NCBI GenBank assembly: GCA_009841045.1
Contig: VXMO01000002.1
Span: 1 to 64,000, forward strand
Direction: 5' to 3'
Origin: Dehalococcoidia bacterium
GTDB taxonomy: Bacteria > Chloroflexota > Dehalococcoidia > UBA6926
DNA: 64,000 nt
Position numbers and translations under genes: made by a program. This document shows positions 50,603 to 60,454 of this stretch, in pieces; position 1 is the first letter of the stretch, and every line of letters begins with the position of its first letter. The notes beneath the pieces are model-generated. The model was not told the DNA's origin. It saw only the letters and a program-made list of their open reading frames with translations, and searched no databases.

Positions 50603-51619
50603 GTGCTGCGCCTGGCTCTCCCCAGTAACAATCGACTGCTAAACGACACACTGAACATGCTCAATGCATGTGGCATCCACGTGTCTCGCCGTGGAACAGG
50701 TCTTGTCGAAGAGGTGCGCGACATTCCGGAGTGCGAGGCCGTATTCCTCAGGCCGGACGATATACCGGCCATTGTTGCAGAAGGCGGCGCGCATCTTGGC
50801 ATCACCGGACGTGACTGGTTTGAAGAGAAAAGCCTGTCTGGCCTGGAGAACGTATCGTGTCTGATCCCGGACTTGGGATTCGGACAAAGCCGACTGATGC
50901 TGGCCGCGCCAAGCCGTCGTTTTGGTGATTCCGGAGATATTCCGGTCGGCGATCTGACTGGATGGGCACGGCAGCTCGGTCGGGATCTGCGCGTCGCCAC
51001 CAAGTACCCCGGCCTCACGCAGAATTACATGGAGGAACACGGTGTTTCCGGTAAGGGAGTGAGACTCTTTCAGGGTTCGCACGAATTGCTGCCACATCTT
51101 GGCGCGGCTGATCTGATAGCCGATGTCGTTGTCACGGGGTCGACGCTCTCAGCCCATTCCTTGACCGGTCTGCGCTTGGGCAATCCCCCCCGCCCGATAC
51201 TGCACTCGAGCGCGGCGCTTATCGCCTGCGTGAATAAGGAAGTCTATGACGATCAAGCCGTGCAGTCTGCTTGGCTCGTGCTCGAATACATCCACGCCAA
51301 TCTCAACGCGGAGGGGCGCTATATAGTCATGGCCAACGTCCCCGGGAATACACCCGAAGATGTCGCCCGCAAGCTTTTCGATCTGCCGTCTTTGGGCAGC
51401 GTGGGACTGAAGGGTCCTACGATAGCCCCCGTCGTCACGCGTGAGACCCTCGACACTGAAAAAGGGGAACGATGGTTTTCCGTATCGTTCGTCATCAACC
51501 ATCAGCAGACGGAACAGCTTGTCGCAACGGAGTCGCTGCGGATGATCGGGGCGACGGATGTCATCGCCTTCCCACTCACACAGCATTTCGGCCAGCCGCC
51601 GGAACTGCCGCTTCGCTAA
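50603..51619 (+). CDS. hisG: ATP phosphoribosyltransferase
   Basis: 338 residues. The first step of histidine synthesis. Motifs: LRLALPSNNRLL at the start, VFLRPDDIPAIVAEGGAHLGITG (part: LGITGRDWFEE), LRVATKYPGLTQNYM, VVVTGSTLSAHSL. The length and C-terminal extension (about 230-338, including EGRYIVMANVPGNTPEDVARKL) indicate the long, ACT-like form that is feedback-inhibited by histidine without HisZ. A GTG at 50603 is the start. A phospholipase-C-like gene separates it from hisD. Confidence 0.9.
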   Translation: MLRLALPSNNRLLNDTLNMLNACGIHVSRRGTGLVEEVRDIPECEAVFLRPDDIPAIVAEGGAHLGITGRDWFEEKSLSGLENVSCLIPDLGFGQSRLMLAAPSRRFGDSGDIPVGDLTGWARQLGRDLRVATKYPGLTQNYMEEHGVSGKGVRLFQGSHELLPHLGAADLIADVVVTGSTLSAHSLTGLRLGNPPRPILHSSAALIACVNKEVYDDQAVQSAWLVLEYIHANLNAEGRYIVMANVPGNTPEDVARKLFDLPSLGSVGLKGPTIAPVVTRETLDTEKGERWFSVSFVINHQQTEQLVATESLRMIGATDVIAFPLTQHFGQPPELPLR

Positions 51620-51633
51620 CGGGTGTCGATGCC

Positions 51634-52398
51634 ATGCCGATGTTGGCGGTACACCTGAGCATCATCCAGGAACTCGTGGACGAACTTGGTATTGACGAAC
51701 TTCAGGAGCATATTGGTGCCGCCCTTTTGGGTTCCACCGCCCCCGACCGGCGCGTGTTGACCCGTGAGCCACGTGAGGAAACCCACTTTTTCAACCTGAC
51801 GGAAAGTGGTACGGGCGAAGGGTTTAAGGGCATGAAGAAGGCACTGCCGGGTCTCGTTTCCCGCTCCCCGGAGGATGACTGGGCACTAACTGCTTTTCTC
51901 ATCGGTTATGCAAGCCACCTCGCCGCAGATGAGATATGGATCGTCAATGTCTATCGACCCTTCTTCGAAGATGATTCGTATCTTGGTGCCGACCCGACGA
52001 AGAATATCCTGGACCGCGCCATGCAATACGAGCTGGAGGTTGATATTCGCGGCAACCGTGAGCAGTTGATGGAATGGCAAAAACAGATTATCGATTCGAA
52101 TGGCATCACTGATTCCGTGCCTGACTCACTTATCGCAAAGAGTATTCTGCGGGACTGGAGCGAATTCGTGGCAGGCCGAGTCCTGACCCTGCCCGGAACA
52201 TGGGCAGAATTCCCACGCTTCATCTCACGCTATTTGGATGACCCTAACTTGGATGGAGGGGAAGTCGAGCAGTTGATGGCCGATCCGGAAGGGATGCTTG
52301 ATCGTGTCTATGCCCGCATCCCCCGGGACATCATTCAACAATACCGCGCTATCACTATGAACCAGTCACTCAGGCACGCGGAGGAAATCCTCGCATGA
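51634..52398 (+). CDS. Zinc-dependent phospholipase C-like hydrolase
   Basis: 254 residues. The pattern of the PF00882-type metal-dependent family is present: HLSIIQELVDELG at the start, LLGSTAPDRRVLTR, EETHFFNL, and FLIGYASHLAADEIW (His and Asp as metal ligands). Members include secreted phospholipases, but this protein has no signal peptide, so it is probably an intracellular hydrolase of unknown substrate. The ATG at 51634 is the first giving the conserved start. It lies 14 bp after hisG and overlaps hisD by 4 bp (ATGA), which ties it to histidine synthesis transcriptionally. Confidence 0.75.
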   Translation: MPMLAVHLSIIQELVDELGIDELQEHIGAALLGSTAPDRRVLTREPREETHFFNLTESGTGEGFKGMKKALPGLVSRSPEDDWALTAFLIGYASHLAADEIWIVNVYRPFFEDDSYLGADPTKNILDRAMQYELEVDIRGNREQLMEWQKQIIDSNGITDSVPDSLIAKSILRDWSEFVAGRVLTLPGTWAEFPRFISRYLDDPNLDGGEVEQLMADPEGMLDRVYARIPRDIIQQYRAITMNQSLRHAEEILA

Positions 52399-53735
52399 AG
52401 ACCTTTCGAGGACTTGAAGAGGGTAAGGCTGGGCTGATTGCCGCCAACCCGTGGCTCAACCCGCAGGCGTCAGAATCGACACTCAGTTTTCTTGAGCAGG
52501 CGTTCGGCGAGCGCATTTCACCCGAAGAGGCTGTGCGGCGCATCATTGACATAGTACGCGTGGATGGCGACGAGGGCATTCGTGATCTCGCGCGCAAGTT
52601 TGATGGTGTGGAGTTGTCTGCTCTGGAGGTCACACACGAGGAAATCGCCCGCGCTTACGACAGCGTCGATACCCATGTCATTGACGCGATGCACAAGGCG
52701 GCGGAAGAGATTGAAGCATTCCATGAGCAGCAGTCGAGGACTGGCTGGATGGACTTTGAGCGCGGCGTAGGCCAACTCATCCGCCCCGTGCAGCGGGCTG
52801 GCATCTACGTTCCCGGTGGTCGCGCTGCGTATCCATCAACCGTCCTGATGATCGGCATTCCTGCCCGTGTGGCCAATGTGCCGGAGATTTTCGTAACCAC
52901 ACCCGCGCGGGCCAATGGCATCGTTGCTCCCGTAACGCTGGTTGCGTGCAGCATCGCGCGTATCAACCGTGTGTTTCGCGTCGGTGGACCACAGGGCGTC
53001 GCCGCGTTCGCCCTTGGAACGGAATCCGTCCCGCAGGTGGACAAGATCTTTGGCCCCGGCAATCTTCTTGTTCAGCTCGCCAAGAAGGCCGTCTACGGCG
53101 TCGTAGGCGTTGATTCTCTACAGGGTGCCACGGAGACACTGGTTATTGGGGACGACCGCTCCGACCCGACGCTATGTGCGGCGGACTTGCTCGCGCAGGC
53201 GGAGCACGACCCCGAGGCGCGTGTTGTCATGGTGACAACCTCGGAACGAATGGCGACGCGGACGGGCAGAGAACTGGAGCGTCAACTGCGCGACTTGCCG
53301 GAGAATTCCCCCGCCCACCTTTCTACGCAAACAGGTGGGTTTGTCATCGTCGATACGGATGATGAAGTCGCTGACTTCTGCAACGCCTTTGCGCCGGAGC
53401 ACCTCTGCATCATGACCCAGGACCCGCACGCGCTCATCCCCCGCCTGCGTAACGCGGGCGGCATCTTCGTGGGTGAGCACTCGCCGGAGGTGTTTGCGGA
53501 CTACATCGCAGGGCCGAGTCACTCAATGCCGACAGGCGGCGCGGCGCGGTACAGCTCCCCCGTCAACGTCTTTGAATTCCTCAAGGTGACCAGCCTTGTT
53601 GCCGTGCCGGAAGATCGTTTGCAGGCCCTGGGGCCCAGCGGTATCGCCATCGCGCGTGCCGAAGGCCTTGTCGCTCACGCCAACGCGCTTGAGATTCGTA
53701 TGGAGGCGGAGTCCGCCATCGATCCGGCGGACTAG
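52395..53735 (+). CDS. hisD: Histidinol dehydrogenase
   Basis: 446 residues. Catalyses the last two oxidations to histidine. Zinc and substrate motifs are recognised: GIYVPGGRAAYPSTVLM, GPQGVAAFALGTESVP, KIFGPGNLLVQLAKK, and the late AEHDPEARVVM and FAPEHLCIM. The catalytic Glu/His pair lies in APEHL. It overlaps the phospholipase-like gene and is followed 18 bp later by ftsY. Confidence 0.96.
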   Translation: MKTFRGLEEGKAGLIAANPWLNPQASESTLSFLEQAFGERISPEEAVRRIIDIVRVDGDEGIRDLARKFDGVELSALEVTHEEIARAYDSVDTHVIDAMHKAAEEIEAFHEQQSRTGWMDFERGVGQLIRPVQRAGIYVPGGRAAYPSTVLMIGIPARVANVPEIFVTTPARANGIVAPVTLVACSIARINRVFRVGGPQGVAAFALGTESVPQVDKIFGPGNLLVQLAKKAVYGVVGVDSLQGATETLVIGDDRSDPTLCAADLLAQAEHDPEARVVMVTTSERMATRTGRELERQLRDLPENSPAHLSTQTGGFVIVDTDDEVADFCNAFAPEHLCIMTQDPHALIPRLRNAGGIFVGEHSPEVFADYIAGPSHSMPTGGAARYSSPVNVFEFLKVTSLVAVPEDRLQALGPSGIAIARAEGLVAHANALEIRMEAESAIDPAD

Positions 53736-53753
53736 TTGAGAGCGGCACGGGCA

Positions 53754-54662
53754 ATGGCTTCATCCATCGAAAAAGGCGTTGATAAGACCAAGCGAGCGTG
53801 GTTTGGTCGCGTCACAAGCATCTTTGGCAGAAACTCAATCCCGCCTGAGACGTGGGATGAGCTTGAAGAAGCGCTGATTGGCGCCGATGTTGGTCTCGAC
53901 CTGAGCGAGGAGTTGATTGCCCGCACCCGCGACCGCGTTGACAAGATTCGTAGCGCCAAACCCAACGACCTCAAGGATGCTCTCGCCGCCGAACTCGTTA
54001 ACGTTGCCGTCAACGGCGCATCTCCTATCCCGACTGACCACAAGAATGCCACGCCCCGCGTCATCCTTGTGGTCGGTGTGAACGGCAGCGGCAAAACGAC
54101 GAGCATCGCCAAACTGGCGCGACGCGAGATGTCGGAAAATCGACGTGTGCTGCTGGTCGCCGGAGACACGTTCCGCGTAGCAGCCATCGAGCAGTTGCAG
54201 ATTTGGGGTGAACGTCTAGGCGCGCCCGTCATCGCGCAGCAGCATGGCGCGGACCCCGGCGCGGTGGCATTTGACGGTGTCGCAGCGGCCAGATCCCGCG
54301 GCGCGGACACGGTCATCATTGACACTGCCGGACGACTGCAGACCAGGACATCCTTGATGGATGAACTGCGCAAAGTGCGAAGAGTAGTGGAACGAACCGT
54401 TGATCCGGCGGACATCACCATTCTGCTTGTCCTTGACGCGACGACGGGACAAAACGGCCTCTCTCAGGCCCGCGAGTTCATGGGAGCGGTGGGTGTGGAC
54501 GGCGTGATCCTGACCAAGGTGGACGGCACATCCAAGGGTGGCATAGCAATCGCCATCCGGCGTGAATTCGGTGTCCCGGTGACGTACATCGGCACCGGAG
54601 AGGGAATAGACGATCTTGAACCGTTCGACGCCAATGCGTTCGTAACGGCGCTGCTCGCGTAG
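53754..54662 (+). CDS. ftsY: Signal recognition particle receptor FtsY
   Basis: 302 residues, an NG-domain SRP GTPase. G motifs: GVNGSGKTTSIAKLA (P loop), DTFRVAAIEQL, DTAGRLQTRTSLMDEL, TKVDGTSKGGIAI and the closing YIGTGEGIDDLEPFD. It lacks the long acidic A domain of E. coli FtsY; membrane binding would be through the short basic N-terminus. With Ffh it delivers ribosomes to the Sec translocon. The ATG at 53754 is preferred over an upstream TTG. Ffh is not in the window. Confidence 0.96.
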   Translation: MASSIEKGVDKTKRAWFGRVTSIFGRNSIPPETWDELEEALIGADVGLDLSEELIARTRDRVDKIRSAKPNDLKDALAAELVNVAVNGASPIPTDHKNATPRVILVVGVNGSGKTTSIAKLARREMSENRRVLLVAGDTFRVAAIEQLQIWGERLGAPVIAQQHGADPGAVAFDGVAAARSRGADTVIIDTAGRLQTRTSLMDELRKVRRVVERTVDPADITILLVLDATTGQNGLSQAREFMGAVGVDGVILTKVDGTSKGGIAIAIRREFGVPVTYIGTGEGIDDLEPFDANAFVTALLA

Positions 54663-54689
54663 AGGCGCGAGCGGTCCAAGCCTCCTCCC

Positions 54690-57080
54690 ATGCTTCACCT
54701 GGTTATCTGGCTCGTCCTGCTCCAGGTAATCGGCGCGGCGGGTTTTGCGTGGGCATTCCCGTTCTTCCGTGACCTTCCCGATCGTGGCTACGGCGTTTCC
54801 AAGGTGTTGGGACTGCTTGTGCTTGCCTATGCATATTGGGCCCTCGTCACGTCGCGTGTTCTGGACAACGGCCTCCTTTCCCTCTTGGCTGTCTTGGCCC
54901 TCCTTCTCGGCGCGAGCGCAGTTCTGGCGCGACAGCACCGTGAAGAGATGGTCGACTTTGTCCGCAGTCGTTGGCGATTGCTCGCTGCGAGCGAAACCGT
55001 ATTTCTGTCCGCATTCGTACTGTTCGCCGTTTTCCGCGTCCTCGCCCCGGACATCACTATCTCCACAGCCATCACCGGCCTCACCACCGAACAACCGATG
55101 GATCTTGCCTTCCTCGCCAGTTCCCTGCGCAGCTCGACGTTTCCTCCGCCTGACCCGTGGCTGGCCGGTCATTCAATCAGCTACTACTACTTTGGATATG
55201 TGATCTTCAGCATCCCCGCGCAACTCTCATTGGCAGCTGCCCCGGTGGGCTATAACCTCGCCTTCATCACCCTCTTCGCTCTGACGGCCGTGTCCGCATT
55301 TTCTCTGACAATGAACGCGATCTTGCGAACAGGCATAGCGCGTGTTCAGCCACCGAGACTGGACATCATCACAGTCATTGGCGGAGTCACGGCGGTAATC
55401 GCGCTGCTGATTGCGGGCAACTTGAGCGGCGGGGCACGGGCCATCACGGAAACACTGTCGTTGGAAGGAGCGACAGGATTCAGCTTCTGGTGGTGGGACT
55501 CAACGCGCATCATCAAGGATCCGGGAACGCTTTCTCCCATCGACGAATTCCCCGCGTTTAGCTTCCTGCTGGGCGATCTCCACCCACACGTCATGTCCCT
55601 GCCGTTTGTCCTGCTCGCCCTTACCGTGGCGCTCGCGTGGCTATGCAAACCGGACGCCCCGGACATGTCGTGGCCGCGACAGCGCGCCGGTGAACTCTTC
55701 CTAACGGCGCTGATAATCGGCGCGCTTGGCTTCATCAACACGTGGGACTGGTTGGCCTATATGTTGCTGCTCTTGGTTGCAATCAAGGCACGGCGACTAC
55801 GCGAAGAGGGCTTTGGCGGGGCTCTGCTGAGCAAGCAGGCGGCACTTGACATCCTTATCCCGGCAGCAGCAATCGCCCTCCTGTCGTTAGCCCTTTTCTC
55901 ACCGTTCTACCTGACCGTGAGCAGCGGCGTGCGTGGTGTGCTGCCCATCCACGCCTCTGGTACCGAGCTCAGCCACTACGCGCGTATCTGGGGACCGATG
56001 GCGCTCGCCATACTCCCGCCCGCCGCAATCACGGTCATTCGTGTGAGGCGCAAGGATGTGTCGAATCTGTACTTGGGTGGTGTCATGTTGCTGGCCGCGG
56101 GTCCGCTCATTCTCTGGACTTTCGTCGTGGTCGGGTGGAACCTCCTGCCTCATGACGCCCTCATTCCGGTTGATCCGCCAACAGTGGCCGATATCGGCCT
56201 TCGCTGGCTTGTGGCCGCGCCCGCGATGGCATTGGCGGCAGTTGGATTCCTGGCGGTGCTGCCAACCGGACGGGAAGACGGCCCGATGCCGCAAGGGATT
56301 CAGTTTGCGTGCCTGCTGGTGGCCACAGCCGCGATGGGAATCGTCATCACGGAAGTGTTCTACGTCTGGGACTCCTTCGGCGTCCGCATGAACACCGTCT
56401 TCAAGGTGCATTACCAGGTATGGACATTGCTGGCAGTCGCGACGGGTATCGGCGCCGCTTGGCTCATTGCCCAACGCCCGCAACGACTCTCACCCTCCCG
56501 CGGCGGACTCATTCTGATGGGTGCAGGCGGACTGGCTCTGCTGCTGGTCGGTGCCGTCTACGGCCCCCTTGGCGCAGCGGAACGCATTGAAGGCTCGCCT
56601 TCTACTAGCATTCAGTTGGATGGACTCGCGACGTACCGCGAACGATTCCCGGATGACGCTGCTGCCATCGATTGGCTAGTGGACAATGCCGACCGTGGCG
56701 ACCACCTTCTTGAAGCACACGGCAATGACTATTCGGATTACGGCCGTGTCTCCGCGATTACGGGACTGCCAACGCCCATGGGTTGGCAGGGACATGAATA
56801 TCAATGGCGAGGAAGTACTGAACTGTTTGGGCCGCGAATCCAATACACCGAGGAGATTTACCGCGGACAAACCGTCGCGGACGGTGAAACTCTCAGCGAA
56901 GATCAACTGAAGCTCAGGCTCGAGTTCTACGGCATTGACTATATCTTCGTCGGCTCGCTGGAGCGTGCTGACTTTGGAGAGGACACAGCGGACAGGTTGC
57001 TTGCCGCCATGCCAAACCGCCTCGAAGTGACTTTTGGATCGGGGAACACAACCGTCCTGCGATACGTGCCCATCGTCTGA
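54690..57080 (+). CDS. DUF2298 (Chlor_Arch_YYY) polytopic membrane protein
   Basis: 796 residues with roughly 15-17 hydrophobic segments. The diagnostic tri-tyrosine occurs in SYYYFGYVIFS (about residue 166), and WWDSTRI, EFPAFSFLLGDLHPHVMSLP and VWDSFGVRMNTVFK are family-conserved. These proteins have a GT-C glycosyltransferase-like fold with no proven reaction and occur mainly in Chloroflexota and archaea. A non-membrane C-terminal domain (about 640-796) contains YRERFPDDAAAIDWL. The gene is followed 29 bp later by an Agl23-like protein, a pairing seen in other genomes. A role in surface glycan or lipid assembly is inferred. Confidence 0.88.
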   Translation: MLHLVIWLVLLQVIGAAGFAWAFPFFRDLPDRGYGVSKVLGLLVLAYAYWALVTSRVLDNGLLSLLAVLALLLGASAVLARQHREEMVDFVRSRWRLLAASETVFLSAFVLFAVFRVLAPDITISTAITGLTTEQPMDLAFLASSLRSSTFPPPDPWLAGHSISYYYFGYVIFSIPAQLSLAAAPVGYNLAFITLFALTAVSAFSLTMNAILRTGIARVQPPRLDIITVIGGVTAVIALLIAGNLSGGARAITETLSLEGATGFSFWWWDSTRIIKDPGTLSPIDEFPAFSFLLGDLHPHVMSLPFVLLALTVALAWLCKPDAPDMSWPRQRAGELFLTALIIGALGFINTWDWLAYMLLLLVAIKARRLREEGFGGALLSKQAALDILIPAAAIALLSLALFSPFYLTVSSGVRGVLPIHASGTELSHYARIWGPMALAILPPAAITVIRVRRKDVSNLYLGGVMLLAAGPLILWTFVVVGWNLLPHDALIPVDPPTVADIGLRWLVAAPAMALAAVGFLAVLPTGREDGPMPQGIQFACLLVATAAMGIVITEVFYVWDSFGVRMNTVFKVHYQVWTLLAVATGIGAAWLIAQRPQRLSPSRGGLILMGAGGLALLLVGAVYGPLGAAERIEGSPSTSIQLDGLATYRERFPDDAAAIDWLVDNADRGDHLLEAHGNDYSDYGRVSAITGLPTPMGWQGHEYQWRGSTELFGPRIQYTEEIYRGQTVADGETLSEDQLKLRLEFYGIDYIFVGSLERADFGEDTADRLLAAMPNRLEVTFGSGNTTVLRYVPIV

Positions 57081-57109
57081 TGGCCGTCTGGGTATAGTTA
57101 GATTTGACC

Positions 57110-59410
57110 ATGAGCAAATCCCGACGAAGACGCAACCGTAGCCGCCAGCAGAGCAGAAGCGGCCAGCCGGTGGTCGCCGACCACACAACGTCAGATCTGA
57201 CAGAAGACCGATCGGACGAGGAACTCGACGATACTCCGGCGCCTGCCCGGCAACGAGCATGGCTCTCACAAGAAGCGCGACAGAAAGCGGTCAATGACCT
57301 TGCTGCGTGGGCGCGGCGACCTGAAGCCGCCATCCTCATAGCCATCGTCGTTGTAGCCGCCCTCTTGCGTTTCTGGGATCTGGGCACGCGAGCTGTTCAT
57401 CACGACGAAAGCCTGCACGGCTATTATTCGTGGTTCATGGTGCAAGGCGGAGGGTTCATCCACAACCCACTCCTTCACGGAACCGTCCAATTCATCGCGA
57501 CCAGCTTCGTGTTTCGGTTGTTCGGTGCATCGGACGCGACTCTACGGTTCCTACCGGCGCTTCTGGGCACAATCGTGGTTGCCCTGCCGTATCTCCTGTA
57601 CCGCCACCGGATGGGTACGCTCGGCGCTCTCATGGCATCGGGCCTGCTGGCAATTTCCCCCGGCATCCTGTATTTCAGCCGATTCGCCCGCAACGACATC
57701 TACATGGTTCTCATCACGCTCGTCCTCTTCTGGACGATGTGGGCATACATGGACTCGCGGCGACTACGGTACCTGGTCATTGCCTCAGCAACGTTGGCGA
57801 TTGGCTTTGCCACCAAAGAAGTAATGTACCTGCTTGTGCTGGTGCCGCTCACGTTTCTCTTCCTTGCCCACGTGGGCGATGCCAAGCGGCTCATTCGCAC
57901 GCCGCTGCGTGAATGGCCGCCCGCCGCAGTATTCGGCCTGATCCTGACAACACTCGTGCTGCCGATGGGCGCAGCGGGTGTCGCGCTCTTCCAGAACATT
58001 CTTGGCCTCCACCTGGCTAATCCGGATTCGGGGGTAAGTGTTGCGGAGGGCGCGCTGGCAAATCTTCCGGGCCCGGTCGGCGCGCCGATTTCACAAGGCC
58101 CGGGCGTAACGACGTGGATCATTGAAAGGCTCTCCGGTTTGCCGGGCGTCGGATTCGACTTGGCAAACCTGGATGAAATCCAAAATCCCGCCGCGGGAAC
58201 ACTGCTCGGCATTCAGGCGCTGGACATTGCCGTTTTTGTGCTGCTGGCGCTGTTTGGCGTTGGTGCGGCGCTGGGCATCATCTGGCACAGACGGCATTGG
58301 CTGATCATCGCCGGCGTCTTCTGGTTCCTCATCGCCATACTCTTTACCACGCTGTTCACGAACGGTATCGGCTTTGGCAGCGGCGTCTGGCAGTCTCTGG
58401 GTTATTGGGTGGCGCAGCAGGATGTCGGACGCGGGAGTCAACCTTGGTATTACTACTTCATGGTTCTGTCCGTGTACGAACTCATGCCCCTCGTCGCCGC
58501 CCTCGTAACGGGATTCTTTATCCTCCGGCGTCGCCCCTCATTCATGACCTTTGACGTCTTTCTCATCTACTGGTTCCTGCTCGCGCTTGTTTTGCTGTTG
58601 ATGGCTGGAGAGAAGATGCCGTGGCTGTCCATCCATCTCACGCTGCCGATCATCATGATTGCGGGACGTGGACTGGGAGAATACTTGCCGCAAGCCCTCA
58701 ATCAGGTTCGCCAGATAACCCGGCAAGCCGATGCGCTGCGTGTTGGCCATGCGGTAGCCGTTGGCGGCCTGGCCGTGCTCCTCATCCTCACGGTCAATTC
58801 CTCACTCCGCGCCAGCTTTGAAAATGGCGACGTTCCTGTGGAGATGCTTGTTTACACTCAGACTTCGCCCACACTCGAGCAGGCCGTTGACGAGATTGAC
58901 CGCTACGCAGCCGCCACAGGCGACGGACAGCACCTGCCCCTCACCATCGACACGGCGCATGGGTACTCCTGGCCATGGCATTGGTATTTGCGTGACTACA
59001 CCAACGTCGAATACCGCTGCATGGGCGGTGAGAGCGTCTGTGGGGCCGGATCGCCTGTCGTGACCGATGAGAACCCTCCGCGCGGCCTCATAATGGCCCT
59101 CAACACGGACAGCGCCTCCAACATCCAAACGACTGAGTGGGGTTCTATTGAGGCAAATCGCGTGCGCATTCCGCTCCGATGGTGGTTCCCGGAAGGGGTT
59201 TATCGGGGCGACCAGTACTATGAGGGACTCGGTATTGGTGATATTGCCCGGGGTGCCATCGACCCAGGCGCGTGGTCGACCATCTGGACCTACTGGACTC
59301 TGCGGGAGCCGCCGTGGCGCCTTGGCAGTTCTGACATCTACGTTTACTTCCCGTCCGACTATGCGCCGGAGTTGAGTACGCCGCCCGATCCGGTCTACGG
59401 GCCTGCCTAG
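57110..59410 (+). CDS. Agl23-like (TIGR03663) GT-C family membrane protein
   Basis: 766 residues. A charged N-terminal tail of about 70 residues (Arg/Ser-rich, then acidic) precedes at least 11 transmembrane segments. The first outside loop has RAVHHDESLHGYYSW, in which the acidic residues correspond to the GT-C catalytic Asp/Glu motif, and RFARNDIYM is in the next loop. It corresponds to the flippase-activity-associated Agl23/TIGR03663 family found with archaeal-type glycosylation genes. The C-terminal domain (about 575-766) is outside and carries two Cys near CMGGESVCG. The ATG at 57110 follows a TTG by two codons. Lipid-linked sugar transfer is probable but untested. Confidence 0.85.
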   Translation: MSKSRRRRNRSRQQSRSGQPVVADHTTSDLTEDRSDEELDDTPAPARQRAWLSQEARQKAVNDLAAWARRPEAAILIAIVVVAALLRFWDLGTRAVHHDESLHGYYSWFMVQGGGFIHNPLLHGTVQFIATSFVFRLFGASDATLRFLPALLGTIVVALPYLLYRHRMGTLGALMASGLLAISPGILYFSRFARNDIYMVLITLVLFWTMWAYMDSRRLRYLVIASATLAIGFATKEVMYLLVLVPLTFLFLAHVGDAKRLIRTPLREWPPAAVFGLILTTLVLPMGAAGVALFQNILGLHLANPDSGVSVAEGALANLPGPVGAPISQGPGVTTWIIERLSGLPGVGFDLANLDEIQNPAAGTLLGIQALDIAVFVLLALFGVGAALGIIWHRRHWLIIAGVFWFLIAILFTTLFTNGIGFGSGVWQSLGYWVAQQDVGRGSQPWYYYFMVLSVYELMPLVAALVTGFFILRRRPSFMTFDVFLIYWFLLALVLLLMAGEKMPWLSIHLTLPIIMIAGRGLGEYLPQALNQVRQITRQADALRVGHAVAVGGLAVLLILTVNSSLRASFENGDVPVEMLVYTQTSPTLEQAVDEIDRYAAATGDGQHLPLTIDTAHGYSWPWHWYLRDYTNVEYRCMGGESVCGAGSPVVTDENPPRGLIMALNTDSASNIQTTEWGSIEANRVRIPLRWWFPEGVYRGDQYYEGLGIGDIARGAIDPGAWSTIWTYWTLREPPWRLGSSDIYVYFPSDYAPELSTPPDPVYGPA

Positions 59411-59422
59411 GTCCGCGTCTCA

Positions 59423-60454
59423 ATGCTCATCAATAGGCGTACTCTCTTCGCGCTCGCGGTAAGCGTGGCCTTTCTCGCTGTTGTCTTCTGGAGCATTGAT
59501 TTCGACGAGTTTCTCGATGCGTTCGCAGAGGCGAACTATCTCTGGCTGATCCCTGCGGTAATCGTCTATTTCCTGGCATTTACCCTGCGCGCGTGGCGCT
59601 GGCAGAGCCTGTTGGCGCACCTGGGCGGAGTGACCTTGGGGCGATCCTATTTCGTGGCCACTATCGGCTACGCGGCGAACAATGTCCTGCCCCTTCGGCT
59701 AGGCGAGTTCGTCAGGGCCTATCTGCTACGCCGCAACCCCGGACTGGACATGACCGCCAGCCTCGCGACAATCGCCGTGGAGCGCATCCTTGACGGCTTA
59801 ACCCTCCTCCTCTGGCTTGGCATCGGCCTGCTGTTCTTCGCCTCCACGTGGACGCTCTCGCCGTTGCTAACGCTCGCCGCGCAGGTGGCTGCCGTGGTGT
59901 TCATCGGCGCTGGGGTGGCCGTCATCCTCGCTGTGCTGTTTCCTGACGCTGCCCTGCGTGTGAGTCATACCGTTACACGGCCTCTCCCGGACCGCTATGC
60001 GGCACGTATGATGGGCATTGCGGAGTCGTTGTTGCATGGTTTTGCAGCCCTCAAGGACGCGCGCAAGATACCGTTCTGGTTCGTGGTCTCCAACTCTGTA
60101 TGGGCGGGCGAGGCTCTGGTCTATATCCTCGTTGCCGTCGCCATGGATGTGGACACCCCTATCGTCGTGCTGTTCGTGGCTGTCGCGGCGTCTAATCTCG
60201 CCACAGCCGTGCCCTCGTCATCCGGCGGCATTGGCCCGTTTGAGCTCCTGGCTAAAGAGACACTCGTCCGCGCCGGCGTGGGGGCCGGACTTGCCACAGC
60301 GTACGCAGTCGTCATTCACGCCACGCTGTGGGTTCCCGTTACGATAGCGGGAGCGGTTCTGCTCATTCTGGAGGGTGTCCCGCTGCGCGAGGTGCTGAGA
60401 CCCACCAGCGGGATGAACGGATCGGACAACGGACAAGCAAGGGCAACCGAATGA
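59423..60454 (+). CDS. Flippase-like LPG_synthase_TM (UPF0104) membrane protein
   Basis: 343 residues with about eight transmembrane helices. The family signature is clear: WLIPAVIVYFLAFTLRAWRW, YAANNVLPLRLGEFVRAYLL, ERILDGLTLLLWLG and SNLATAVPSSSGGIGPFELL. This is the membrane half of lysylphosphatidylglycerol synthases, found alone in many bacteria and archaea next to glycosyltransferases and presumed to flip lipids or lipid-linked sugars. It follows the Agl23-like gene after 12 bp and overlaps the FAD oxidoreductase by 4 bp. Confidence 0.88.
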   Translation: MLINRRTLFALAVSVAFLAVVFWSIDFDEFLDAFAEANYLWLIPAVIVYFLAFTLRAWRWQSLLAHLGGVTLGRSYFVATIGYAANNVLPLRLGEFVRAYLLRRNPGLDMTASLATIAVERILDGLTLLLWLGIGLLFFASTWTLSPLLTLAAQVAAVVFIGAGVAVILAVLFPDAALRVSHTVTRPLPDRYAARMMGIAESLLHGFAALKDARKIPFWFVVSNSVWAGEALVYILVAVAMDVDTPIVVLFVAVAASNLATAVPSSSGGIGPFELLAKETLVRAGVGAGLATAYAVVIHATLWVPVTIAGAVLLILEGVPLREVLRPTSGMNGSDNGQARATE

